64,000 bases of DNA from Emiliania huxleyi CCMP1516 (lineage: Eukaryota; Haptophyta; Isochrysidales; Noelaerhabdaceae), in the NCBI RefSeq assembly GCF_000372725.1, contig NW_005202368.1:440474-504473 (forward strand). The letters run 5' to 3'. Under the pieces are notes generated by a model. It saw only the letters and a list, made by a program, of their open reading frames with translations, was not told the DNA's origin and made no database searches. Made by a program: the position numbers and the translations under genes. Positions 20,600 to 30,232 of the stretch are shown piece after piece. Each line of letters begins with the position of its first letter. Positions within the stretch are counted from its first letter, which is position 1.

Positions 20600-20943
20600 G
20601 GCGATGCCTCCGGCTGTTTGCGGCGGGCGGCTTGCTGCTCGCTGCGATGGCGAAAAACTCGTCTCGCCACACGCCAAGGGCTTATGCTCTGGCGAGACGT
20701 GAGGCGCATGCGCCCAGGAGGGGAGGGGGCATGTGTAACGACACTGCTAGAGATGCCTTTCGGGGCCCAGAGATAAAACTTCTGTGATGCCATGCGTGAC
20801 CTAGTAGTGTCCCCAGCTATGGGCGTGTCCACGTTGGAGCCAGGTGTGGTGTGGGCGCGAGAATAGCTCCGCCGTTCATGGAGGCAACCGATGCGAGTCG
20901 ACTGGTGTGTGTCGTCGTGGTTTCGTATCAAGAATTCTCTCTC
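20600..20943 (+). repeat. Interspersed repeat R1, copy 3
   Basis: Matches 15220-15571 almost perfectly, including TTATGCTCTGGCGAGACG and the terminal CGTATCAAGAATTCTCTCTC. The last ~75 bases also occur at 41936-42012 in inverse orientation. Confidence 0.85.
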
Positions 20944-21227
20944 GCGACACACAGACACAAACAAGCTCACAAGACACAAGGGGTAGGTAGGTAGGTAGAA
21001 AGGTGAAGAACAGCCAGGCTCGGACTGGACACCAACGCGGTATGGGTGGACGCGAGACAGATGATAGGTAGGTAGATGATGAAGGGGTATGTATGTATGT
21101 ATGTAGTAAGGTGAAGAACAGTCAGGCTCGGACTGGACACCAACGCGGTATGGGTGGACGCTAGACAGATGATGACGACACGCACGAGCGACACACAGAC
21201 ACAAACAGGCTCACAAGACACACAGGG
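20944..21227. repeat. Dispersed repeat R2, partially duplicated
   Basis: Two related ~110-base segments share GGCTCGGACTGGACACCAAC and TATGGGTGGACGC, separated by GGTA and GTAT short tandems. The same sequence flanks the transposase-like frame at 29160-29290 and 30150-30190, so this is likely a relic of that element's ends. Confidence 0.75.
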
Positions 21228-21295
21228 GTCCCCCGTGTGCGAAAGAAATTCGCACGCCCTGGCTCGACTCGCTCCACCTCTCCGCTCTCCGGGCC

Positions 21296-22186
21296 ATGCC
21301 CAAGTCGCAGAAGGCCAGGAAGCAGGCCCGCTTCAACCCGCTCGCAGCCGCCCGTCGCGCCGCCGAGGGCCAGGAGGAGCCCGGCACGTCGGCAGCGGCC
21401 GCCGAGGAGGCGCCAAAGCTCAGCGCGCACCAGCTCCGTCACATCGAGCGAAAGCGGCTGCAGGTGTGCAGGCCGCGGCGCGACCCCGCACGGCACCACG
21501 AGCGCTCCACCCGCGCGCGTCCCGCCCACAGGCCGAGACGGCGGCGCTGCGCAGCTCCAAGCTCAAGGTGAGCAAGGCGGACAAGGTGCAGCACAAGCGC
21601 GACAAGAAGGCGCTTGCGCGGGAGCTCAAGCAGGCGTGAGCGGCGGTTGGGAGGAGGGCTCGCGGGCGCACGCCCTCTATCGCCGCCGCCGTCTTTCCCA
21701 CCGCCCGCGTGTACGCCTCTCCCGCCGCCTTTCTCAACCGCCGCCACCGCTGGCGTCGTCGCAGGTGCGGCAGCAGGCAAAGACGCTGCGGAGAGCGCCA
21801 AAGGGCGGCGGCGGTGGAGGCGGAGGGGCGGGCGAGGCGGTGGAGGCCGTCGGGGAGGGCGCCGCCGACGACGCCTCCATGATCGACGCGCCGCTGGAAG
21901 CGGACGAGCCGTTGCGGGGCTTCAGGTGCGTTATCGCAGCCGCTCTCTATGTCCCTCCGCAGCCCCTTCCGGGACCTTTCCGAGAGCTTTCCGTCCGAGA
22001 GCACGCTGTAGCAGCGCCGCTCAGAGGCGCCTCACAGACGCGCGCGAGACGGCCCTCCCGCTCCGTTTGCGCCGCCGCCACTCTCTTCGCCGCCGTTTCT
22101 GACGCCGGTCCGCCCGCGTGCCGCCCTGCAGCTTCAACCTGCCGCCGGCGCTGCCGCTGCCTCGAGGTGACAGACCCGGGAGATGA
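21296..22186 (+). CDS. Small basic (nucleolar-type) protein, 4 exons
   Basis: Exons 21296-21463, 21532-21633, 21765-21925 and 22132-22186 join in frame to 161 residues. The N-terminus MPKSQKARKQARFNPLAAAR and the middle SKADKVQHKRDKKALARELK are strongly basic and helical. An acidic DDASMIDAPLEADEPL follows, then NLPPALPLPRG. Basic coiled segments with an acidic hinge are typical of ribosome-biogenesis or chromatin accessory proteins, but I cannot name the family. Intron 2 uses a GC donor (CAG before GCGTGAG). A further intron starting GTGACAG after CCTCGAG is possible, which would change the last residues. Confidence 0.6.
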
Positions 22187-22778
22187 CAACCTGGACGGGG
22201 GGGGCGGCGGATCGCCCGTCGACGGGTGGTCCTCCGCCTGTCCGTGCCGTGTCCTGCCCTGACAGCCGCCCGCCTCCAGTGCCGCTCTGTCCGCCCTCCT
22301 CCCGCTCGGCCCCAGTGGCATGCGGCCATGTTCCTTGCTTCCCCCGTGGGCGCCTGGCCGCGGGCCTAGCCGGTGGGGAGCGAGCGCTGTGGTGTTGGTG
22401 GTGCTGGGCCGTGTGAGCACGTGGTGGGCCCGCGCCGGGGCAGGTGTCGGGGAAACTGTGCGACCGGGGTCGCGCCGATCGACTGACGTGTCTGTCCGTG
22501 CGCGAACCGTGTCCCGTAATACCCGTCAGACTCCCGCGGGTCCGGATCTCGAGCGGGCCCGGGAGGAGGCGCGCTCGAGGCCGAGTGGTGTCGCAGCGCC
22601 GTCTTGGGCTGTGGAGCCGCGCCGCGTGAGCTTTACTTACTCATTAGTAGCAGCAAGAGTGACGTACGATCCGCAAAACGTCTAAAGCGCGCGTCTCTGA
22701 GAATCTAGCTGAGAATGCGAGCCGGCCACCACAGCTGAAGCGTCTGAACACTCCTGCGAGGCACACATCTGACGAGGC
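22187..22778. other. No supported gene
   Basis: GC-rich intergenic stretch between convergent genes. Open frames lack protein character. TTTACTTACTCATTAGTAGC near 22631 is AT-richer. Confidence 0.4.
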
Positions 22779-23186
22779 TCACGCAGCGGCGGCTCCTCTC
22801 GGAAGCGACGGCCACGCAGCGAACGCGTGTTGCCGCTGCACCAGCGGCGGTAGGGGACCGGCTAGCCCGATCGCCCGTCCCGCACCAGAGCCGGCGCCCC
22901 CCTCGTTCTGCTGCGGCACGAGGCCGCCGAGGGACCTGTACACGGGCTCTTCGTCCAGATCCACCTCCAGGTCCGCCATGCCCAACGACAGCGAGCGGTA
23001 GACTGGCTCATCCTCCTCGTCGGAAGAAAAGTCGTCAAGGAAGGCCGCGGAGGAGTGGTACCGCATGTCGTCGTCGCTGTCATCGGGCGCGACGTCGAGG
23101 GAGCCAGGGCTCTCGCCCGCCGCCCGGACCTGCGCGAGCCAGCTGCAGTGCTCCTGGAAGGCCGCGGCAGACTGCGAGAGAGCCAT
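22779..23186 (-). CDS. Acidic hypothetical protein with repeated EPVYRSL
   Basis: A 135-residue frame from MALSQSAAAFQEHCSWLAQV. The middle is very acidic (DDSDDDMRYHSSAAF, then SSDEEDEPVYRSLSLG). The motif DEEPVYRSL occurs twice about 22 residues apart, suggesting a short linear binding or phosphorylation motif. The tail is Gly/Pro-rich. The Met at 23186 was chosen because upstream in-frame sequence is poly-Phe from an A-run. No family recognised. Confidence 0.5.
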   Translation of the reverse strand: MALSQSAAAFQEHCSWLAQVRAAGESPGSLDVAPDDSDDDMRYHSSAAFLDDFSSDEEDEPVYRSLSLGMADLEVDLDEEPVYRSLGGLVPQQNEGGAGSGAGRAIGLAGPLPPLVQRQHAFAAWPSLPRGAAAA

Positions 23187-23334
23187 TGAAGAGACGGAAG
23201 ACAAGGCCGGACAGACGGGACGGGACCACCTTGGGCCGCGTCTGCCAAAAAAAAAAGCGAGCGCGATATGCCATGTCCGCCTTGCGTTTGTTTTCATAAC
23301 ATCGAAGGCTAAGCTCAAAAAAAAAGTGAAAACG

Positions 23335-23450
23335 GGCACGTTGTTTACTTTAAGGCCCTTGCCCTGCGAACGCGCACCCCCGGGGCTAGGGCTTTCTTGC
23401 CCGCAACCCGATCCCGATCATCCGGCCCGCTGGGTGCGCTTCTGAGCTCC
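23335..23450 (-). repeat. Dispersed repeat R3, copy 2
   Basis: Inverse of the R3 unit, sharing GTTTACTTTAAGGCCCTTGC and CGCTGGGTGCGCTTCTGAGC with 53290-53420. Confidence 0.7.
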
Positions 23451-23612
23451 CCGGCCCTGGATGTGAGGCTAATGACTGCACTCCAAGTGCTCCAAGTGCG
23501 CTGCCCGGCCCTGGATGTGAGGCTACCAACTGCACTCCAAGTGCTCCAAGAACGGGGCGGTCCTGGGCGTGAGGTTAATGACCGCACTCCAAGTGCTCCA
23601 AGTTCGCTCATC
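23451..23612. repeat. Three tandem ~57-bp units
   Basis: Each unit contains CTGGATGTGAGGCTA-like text then GCACTCCAAGTGCTCCAAG. A single related unit is present at 50090-50160. Confidence 0.85.
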
Positions 23613-23689
23613 ACACCTTTGTTGTTTTCTCTTACGGTGTCGACGATGCCAAACCTGAGAACAGATTCTTTGTTGATCATCGTCGCTGC

Positions 23690-23765
23690 TGGATTCTTCA
23701 ACAAACAAGGGCACAACAAACAACAGACAACAGGGGCGAACGCGTGAGGCTAGAGCAGGCTTCTT
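23690..23765 (-). repeat. Fragment of the 29-kb transposon end
   Basis: The inverse complement matches 29035-29085 and 41677-41720 (CTCTAGTCTCACACGTTCGC type), so it is a terminal fragment of the same family. Confidence 0.6.
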
Positions 23766-23846
23766 CAATTCGCAACCCCGTCTGAAGGGCAGAATGGTCC
23801 CTGCACCATTACCCGACATCAACTTGATTCCGGATGCATATTCTAT

Positions 23847-23850
<4 letters not shown>

Positions 23851-23936
<86 letters not shown>
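23851..23936. repeat. (GT)n microsatellite
   Basis: A pure GT run with a short CA-rich tail at 23940-23957. Confidence 0.95.
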
Positions 23937-23937
<1 letters not shown>

Positions 23938-24049
23938 CTCACTCACACACACACAGAGTGTGTGTGTATCGGGGCGCGGAAAAGAGGAACCTCTTAGCGC
24001 CATCGCCACGGTGCTGCAAGCAGCGCCGGGCGACGACGACTTACCGCCT

Positions 24050-24130
24050 CCCGGTCCCCCTCGGCACACCTCCGCTGCTTAATGTTTGACGACTCGAACC
24101 CGTGAAGCTTCCCCGTGCGCGGGTTACCCC
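24050..24130 (-). repeat. Dispersed repeat R4, copy 1
   Basis: Inverse complement of 53150-53225. The landmark is TTAATGTTTGACGACTCGAA followed by CCCGTGAAGCTTCCCCG. Confidence 0.75.
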
Positions 24131-24235
24131 GCACACGGGTCAGCCTGCCGGCCACGTATCCACGCAAGCGTGGTCCGCGTGCATGGCATACAGGCGTCCG
24201 CCAGACAGCGCAGAGGCTAGGCGACCGGGGAAGGA

Positions 24236-24760
24236 CTAGCTCAAGGGCAACACAGCGTCACCAGCCGTTGGCGCGCAGAACGAGTCTGCGGCCCCCGGTT
24301 GGATCGAGTGCGCGACGCGGACGAACCGCTCAATGTGGCCGGCAGCTCGCGCTGCCGGCGGGGTTGGTTGGGGAGAACCGGCACGGGGGAAGCCGGCCTC
24401 CCCGGAGGGGTCGCCCCCTGGAGGGGCCCCAAAGGGCCCCCCGGGGGGGCGGGGCCCGCCCCGAGGGGCGGGGGCAGGTTCGTCGCTTAGCGCGATGGAG
24501 TCAACCCTTGTTGCCAAGTCGGCGAGCGTGTTGTGTATCGAGAGAGAGGACCATAGCAGATGCGAGAGCGGCGTCGTCCAGAGACATCGGCGGACGGGGG
24601 AGCACACGGGACACGTCGGCATAGGGATAGGAGCCAGGGGTGTGGGCTGGGCCTGCATCATGAATGGGCCTGATAGCGACGGCGGCGACGTAGGCGAGAC
24701 GGCGGCGAGGGTGGCGACGGTCACGATGAAAAGCTGGCTTGACGAAATGGATGACGCCAT
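24236..24760 (-). CDS. Doubtful Pro-rich frame
   Basis: 174 residues from MASSISSSQLFIVTVATLAA. It contains HNTLADLATRVDSIALSDEP and a Gly/Pro-rich stretch. It resembles the disordered N-terminus of a Gag-like retroelement protein, but the plus strand is also open over the same bases with a mixed composition (VTMKSWLDEMDDAIAQQ). I cannot choose between them. Confidence 0.2.
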   Translation of the reverse strand: MASSISSSQLFIVTVATLAAVSPTSPPSLSGPFMMQAQPTPLAPIPMPTCPVCSPVRRCLWTTPLSHLLWSSLSIHNTLADLATRVDSIALSDEPAPAPRGGPRPPGGPFGAPPGGDPSGEAGFPRAGSPQPTPPAARAAGHIERFVRVAHSIQPGAADSFCAPTAGDAVLPLS

Positions 24761-24960
24761 CGCGCAACAATGGACATCCTCGATGTCGTCGTCCTTGCCG
24801 GAAGGGGCAGCGCACGCGCCTCTGAAGATCGAGGCGCGTGGCTCAAAGCCGGCGCTGCGCGGGTTTTCGTGCCCATCCGACTATGGTCTACTTTTCCATT
24901 TTTTGGATGCCGTGGTCGTGGGGGTCACTGCGTCACTCACGACCCGCACGAGGTAGGCGG

Positions 24961-25825
24961 CGCGCAGCGCCGCTCTCTATGATGTAACATACTTGACCCC
25001 CCCCCCTTGGCGCCTTGTGATTTTCGTGGCAGAGCTGCGGATCTCAGCCCGCCGATCTCCGCTCGCGCCGGCCGCCCATGCGCTCGCGGGGCTTCCCGAC
25101 GGGGCGGGCCTCGTGCTGATGGACCCAGCCGAGGTGCCCGACCAGTCGGATCCGCGCCGACGCGCTGCGCGCGACCACCAGCCAGCTTTCCGGCCGGGCC
25201 GGGAAGCTGACACTCAAAGTAGCAGCCGCTTTTTTTTGCCTCTTTTTGAGCGCTGCTGCTGCACACCCAGCCCACCAGTGATACGAGACGCACCAGATCC
25301 ACCCCGTCGCGAGCTTGACCGCAACCCCGGTGACCGCCCATAGGTGGCTGATCGAAGCGCCACTCATCGCTGCTTTCGCGCGCCTGCTCCACAGAGGGCT
25401 CCTGCGGCTCTCCCTCGTCGCGTGACCGCCGCCGACATCATGTGCTCGGTCGTCCCCGCCGGCGCGGAGCTGCGCCACGTCGAATTCTTCGGTGGCTCGA
25501 CCGCCGGCGCGCCCACCCTCGCCTCCTGCGCGCCTCACACACAGTGATCACCTCGCGCGCGGCCGACAAAGAGAGCGCACGACCACCTCCCTCTCAGACA
25601 CCCACCCGACGAAGCACAGCCCGTTCGTTCTCGCCGAGAAGACGCTCGGAGCACCCAACTTTGCCTCGTGCGGCCATCAAACAGGCGCGTTGCCTCCCAT
25701 CTCCGCACTTCCCATCTACCCCCACACTGCCACTGCCGGGGACGCGCAGATGCGACTCCCGGGCCCGCTCACCTCACCCGAGCCCCGCCGACCAGGCACG
25801 GCCCGACGAGAACCCGCCGGGAAGG
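24961..25825. other. No supported gene
   Basis: Open frames exist on both strands, including a minus frame with an aromatic stretch near 25300. Three overlapping frames are equally plausible, so none is called. Confidence 0.35.
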
Positions 25826-26260
25826 AGCTGGCCGAGCCATCGCCGGCCTCCCTGCCGGCTCATGACCGCTCAAAAGGTCGCTCACCCGCCCGTCGCTTGC
25901 CGCCCCTCTCCCAGCCCTTGCCGGCGCTTTTGCACGAACCTAGGGCTCAGTTCCGTCTTCCTCCCCCTCGCTCCTGTAGGTAGGCCGCCCCGCGCTGGCG
26001 GGAAGAGGCGCGCTGAGCCATCGGCGACGTCCCGGCGAGCTCATGGGCGCTCAAAAGGTCGCGGACCCGCCCGTCGCTTGCCGCCCCTCTCCCAGCCCTT
26101 GCCGGCGCTTTTGCACGAACCTAGGGCTCAGTTCCGTCTCCCCCCCCCTCGCTCCTGTAGGTAGGCCGCCCCGCGCTGGCGGGAAGAGGCGCGCCGAGCC
26201 ATCGGCGACGTCCTGGCGAGCTCATGTCCCCCCAAAAGGTCGCACCCGCCCGTGGCTCCG
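25826..26260 (+). repeat. ~181-bp tandem unit, exon plus intron-like
   Basis: Two full copies and one partial copy. Each unit reads as a ~75-base open segment (GGKRRAEPSATSRRAHGRSK type) followed by a ~105-base segment that begins GTCGC and ends CTCCTGTAG. This is what tandem duplication of an exon with its intron would look like. The encoded protein is not recognised and the gene ends are unclear. Confidence 0.6.
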
Positions 26261-26995
26261 CCGTCGGCTCCGCCGCGAGCGGCGACGGTGAGGCCGCCGG
26301 TGCTCGCCTATACCGGCTAGTGTGGAGCTCTCAGTGTGGTTGCGTGTTTTACTAGTGATGCTTCACTAGGCGGCCCGTTTTTAGCAAAAACCAGATACCA
26401 CATCGCGTGTGGTCGTCGAAAAACCGCATGTTCGCCCGTCTGGGACCTCTTCGTACGGCTCCAAAAACCGCTCCTTAACGACGACTACGCGGCCCGGCGG
26501 TCGATCTGCGCCTTCTCAGCGGTGGAGGGGATGTGGGCGGTACGTGCGGGCCGCGTGGTGCTGCGACGGTTTGACGAGTGCGACTCCCAGCGTCGACTTT
26601 TCGACCCCACGGTGCCTCTGCTGCTCCGGGGGGGGGGGGGGGGGTCTGCAGACCACCCGGCCGAACTTCAGAGTGGCGGTGCTCCTCAAATACCGCTCAA
26701 ACGCCCACGATGTTGTGGAGGGGACATATGCTGATGATCCTGGCCCGATTGGTTCGCTCAGAAAGCTTCTGGGCGGTCGCTAAGGTTCGCTCCCCGCACA
26801 CCGGCCCGGAAGTATGTTACATCATATCTCGCAGGCTGTTTTTGACGGTTCTACATTGTGTTTTTGTTTTCAGTCTAGGGGGGCCGACCCCCTCAGAGGC
26901 GGCGGGCGGGCGCCCACGGCACTGACCCAGAGATCAAAAACGCTCGGCCCCTCTTTACGATCGTGCGTGCGTACCCCTGCTCGCACACACACACA
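26261..26995. other. No supported gene; poly-G run
   Basis: A homopolymer of about 18 G at 26627-26644 divides a region with weak frames such as NFRVAVLLKYRSNAHDVVEG (26668-26727). No domain was recognised. Confidence 0.35.
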
Positions 26996-27140
26996 CCGCT
27001 CACCCACGCGCACCGGGCCTTGCACTTTGAATGCCGTGGGGCTCCTGTCGTTAGACGTGGAGACGCGAGGGTTGCCCCCCCTTGCCCCACCACCTCGTGT
27101 GTGTGGAGAAGTTTACCTTACCTTACCTTACCTACCCCTG
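26996..27140 (+). repeat. Introner-like family A, copy 2
   Basis: Runs GCTCACCCACGCGCACCGGG to TTACCTTACCTTACCTACC in plus orientation, the cleanest sense-strand copy of the family. Confidence 0.8.
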
Positions 27141-27390
27141 CGGCTCGCCGTGCGGTGCGTGTCTCGCGTGTGCCGATGCGATGTGCAGTGTGACACAGGA
27201 TAGGATCGTGTCTCAATGGCCATTAGAGGGGAGCGCTTGTGCATGTTTTGCACATCGTACTATTTCTTCCCACATGCACCGTACTACAAGTGCAACTCTG
27301 CACGTGGTGCGTGCCAAAAACCGGGGGACGGGGCCCCGTTTGTGGGGAGAACGCAAAGCAAAGCGAGTCCGACGCGGCGCGGCCTAGCTC

Positions 27391-28330
27391 TCACGTCAGC
27401 CCATGCCTGTTGAGCAATCCCTGGAAGGCGAGCCACAAGTCGCGGTGCTCCGTGCCAAAGATGGCGCCCGCCTGACTCACCGTCTCCTCTCTCGTCTGCG
27501 CGTGGTCGTTCAGTCTCTTGATTGAGGCGAGGAAGGCGGAGAACTGCTCGTACGACAGCCGCAGCCGCGCCGCACGGAAGAACTCCTTGCCTGCTCACAG
27601 GTGGCGTCTCCTCACTGTCGAGAGTCCGTGTGATGGAGCGGCGCGGGAGAGCGCTCTTGCCGTCCAGTGTCGGCGTCGGCTCCGGCGGCGGCGGCGGCGC
27701 GGCCCGTGGCGGTGACTTGGCCATGGATGGAGCCAAGCCCGCGCCAAACGATGCGTAGCCCGGAGAGGGCGGCGACGCGCCGCTGCTGCAGCCCGCGTAC
27801 GCGTGAGGCGTCCGCTCGCCGCCGCCGCCGCCGTACCCGCCGCCGCCGTACGCGCCGCCGCCGCCGCCGCCGTACAGGCCACCGCAGGCGTGGCCGCCGC
27901 CGCCAAAGCTGCCACCTCTGCACCCGGTACCAACGCCGCCGCCACCGCTGTGGGAGGCCCCGTTGGGCGGCGGCGGCTCCTCGTCCGCCACTCCGTTCGT
28001 CGCCGCGATCGACATGATTGCGCGCTTGAATTGGCCCGCCTTGTCGAGCCGCTCCTGCAGCGAACGGTTCTCGGCGGCGAGCGAGGCGCGCTCGGAGACG
28101 AGCGAGGCGTTCTCGGCGGCGCCGCTACGGAGCTGCGCCTCCAGCTCTGACACCCGCTGCTGCAGCGCCGTCACGCGGCCCTCGCTCTCCGCGCTGAAGG
28201 CGCGCAGCCGAGCGGTCTCCGCCTCGAGGCCTCGCGCGCGTTCGTCGTAGGCGCGCTCGATGAGCGAGAGCCCGAGCTTGAGGAGCTCGCCAGGCTCGCG
28301 CGGAAGAGGATCCGGACTGAGAGTGGCCAT
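27391..28330 (-). CDS. At4g15545-like coiled-coil protein, 2 exons
   Basis: Exons 28330-27661 and 27590-27391 join to 289 residues. The N-terminal half is a long coiled coil (ERARGLEAETARLRAFSAES and onward) ending QFKRAIMSIAAT. A Gly/Tyr-rich linker follows. The C-terminal domain reads KEFFRAARLRLSYEQFSAFL, then DHAQTREETVSQAGAIFGTE and LWLAFQGLLNRHG. This layout matches the plant and algal family of Arabidopsis At4g15545, whose role is poorly defined. The 70-base intron uses a GC donor (GACG before GCAAGAGC), and the exon resumes GCAAGGAG, so the donor lies in an echo of the next exon. Confidence 0.75.
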
Positions 28331-28494
28331 GATAGTGCGCGAGAAAAGAATTCTTGCAGGCAAGGCGTGAGAAAAGAAAACATTCGGAAGGTGGGTCGGG
28401 AGGGGATACCCCGCTAGGAATAGTCTCCCCCGACCCCGCCCGCCCGCCCGCCCGCCTGCCCTGCCCGCCTGGCCGATAAGATCTCTTCACCTTC

Positions 28495-29011
28495 TCATTG
28501 GTGGAGTATAGGTACGAGGGTGGTGTGGCATCTCTTGCGGGTCTCGCCAGGGGCGCCTACTAACCTCGCTTGCGAGGGGCGTGTGGCATGTCTGAACGGA
28601 CTCGTGAGGGGCGCCTGCCAACCTCGCTTCGTCGAAGCGGCGCTCGGTACCCACACCCACCCCGCCGCATTCGTCGCCGGCGCGCGACACGTTCCCGTCG
28701 GCTGGACTGCCCTCGTCGAGTGCGTGTCGCCAACCAAGGCGGGACGCACTCAGGGACAGTGCCGGCGGGACGCGGCTCGAGAGGCGGCTCCCGCGGAGGC
28801 ACGGCTGGCACCCGTGGCGCGGGGCTCGTCTTCGGAAAGACCAGGATCGCTCTACTGGCAAACTTCTGGCTGACACGCGCGCCCGGTCGAGCCTTCGGCG
28901 GGCGCGCTGCGGTCGCACGCCTACCCAAGTCATATGCCACGGCGTGCGATCTAGATTCAGCACACGCGCCTCTGCTCGCAACCACTCATCCAATGAACTG
29001 TCGTCACCCAT
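28495..29011 (-). CDS. Possible 2-exon gene start, unknown
   Basis: The minus frame from 29011 reads MGDDSSLDEWLRAEARVLNL then HMTW, followed by a GT donor (GTAGGCG). About 55 bases further, after GTGTCAG, QKFASRAILVFPKTSPAPRV opens. Composition is protein-like but no family is recognised and the 3' end is lost in a tandemly duplicated stretch near 28500-28640. It may belong to the adjacent mobile element. Confidence 0.3.
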
Positions 29012-29029
29012 GAGTGCGAGTTAGGGCTA

Positions 29030-30190
29030 GCTGCTCTAGTCTCACACGTTCGCCCCTGTCGCCTGTCTGTGTTGTTGTGCTGTTGTTTGTCTCTTGGCAC
29101 CTTGGAGTGCTGGGGGGGGCGACAGGGGGGACGTGGCCTGAGTGATGTGTACGCCCACTCAGGATGTGTGGCAGCCCGCTGGCTGTGTGTCTTGTGAGCT
29201 TGTTTGTGTCTGTGTGTCGCTCGTGCGTGTCGTCATCATCTGTCTTGCGTCCACCCATACCGCGTTGGTGTCCAGTCCGAGCCTCCGTGCCCGGCCGAAC
29301 ATACTGCTCCTCGAGGTAGTCAATCGTCTTGTTGATGAAGGTCTGCGCGGCGTAAGAGTCGTGGGTCTTGTCGTTCGAGACGTGGACAAAGGCCTTAGTG
29401 TGCAGCTTGCGGTGGCGAAGGTAGCGGCGTTCGACATACTCGAGAGGGTCGTCATCGCTCGCACCATGGCGTCGCACGCCGTACCGAAGTTGCTCGGGGT
29501 CGGTCGCGGCGCGCTCCGCGGCGGACGGCACGGCCATGACCTCGGCGTAGCAGGAGCCCTTGGCGGGGATGATCGAGTCCGGCTCCGAGGCATCGGCAGG
29601 CTCGATGGTGACAGCGCAGTTGAGATCTAGATTGGAGTTACGGCTCTTCCATGCGGCGCTCTCCAGCCACGAGATGACCTGAATGAAGAGCGTGTAGCTC
29701 ATCGGCGACCAATGATCCGACTGGATGGAACGGCCACGGGGCGGCGGTATCGTTCCGTCCATCGCAAAGTCGACGTCAGATTGGATCCAGCCCGGCCCGC
29801 GATTGCGGTTGAACTCGGCGGCCATCGCCTTTTGACGGGCAACGGTGAAGCGGTGGTGCGGGAATTTTCGCATCACTTCGCGCTCAAAGTCGTCAAGGAA
29901 CTGCACGAGGGTGCCCGTCTTGGATTCGTAGGTCGGATGCTCGCCCGGCCGGTCGGCCCTCGAGACCTCACAGTGGCGGCCGCCTCTGACAGCGGCGGCA
30001 GCCTCCCAAGCTGGCCACGCACCATGCTGCGCTTCGCGGCAATCGCGTAACGGGAGGCTCGCTGGCTTTTTGTGGCTTTTCAGACGGCTTTTTTGGCTTC
30101 TCCCGCCCTCCAACCCCTCTCTTGGCTTTTTTTTAAGAATTCTTCTTGCTGTAGGTAGGTAGAAAGGTGAAGAACAGCCACCAACGCGGG
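29030..30190 (-). mobile_element. Transposase-like relic with repeat flanks
   Basis: An uninterrupted minus frame from about 29970 to 29290 encodes LVQFLDDFEREVMRKFPHHR, then GWIQSDVDFAMDG, PMSYTLFIQVISWLESAAWK, LEYVERRYLRHRKLHTKAF and THDSYAAQTFINKTIDYLEE. Acidic residues in D-rich blocks and the terminal helix suggest a DDE-type transposase or a related mobile-element protein, but I cannot name the superfamily. Both flanks are dispersed: the left flank recurs at 41677-41800 and 23690-23765, and the right and left inner flanks recur at 20944-21227. No intact inverted ends were seen. Confidence 0.5.
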
Positions 30191-30232
30191 TCCAAGAATT
30201 CTTCTTTCGCGCAATCGGTGCTGACCGCCGGC

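Noticed and set aside
21296-22186. Naming the small basic protein as SLX9 or another ribosome-biogenesis factor
   Set aside because: Composition fits, but I cannot see a diagnostic motif, so no symbol is given.
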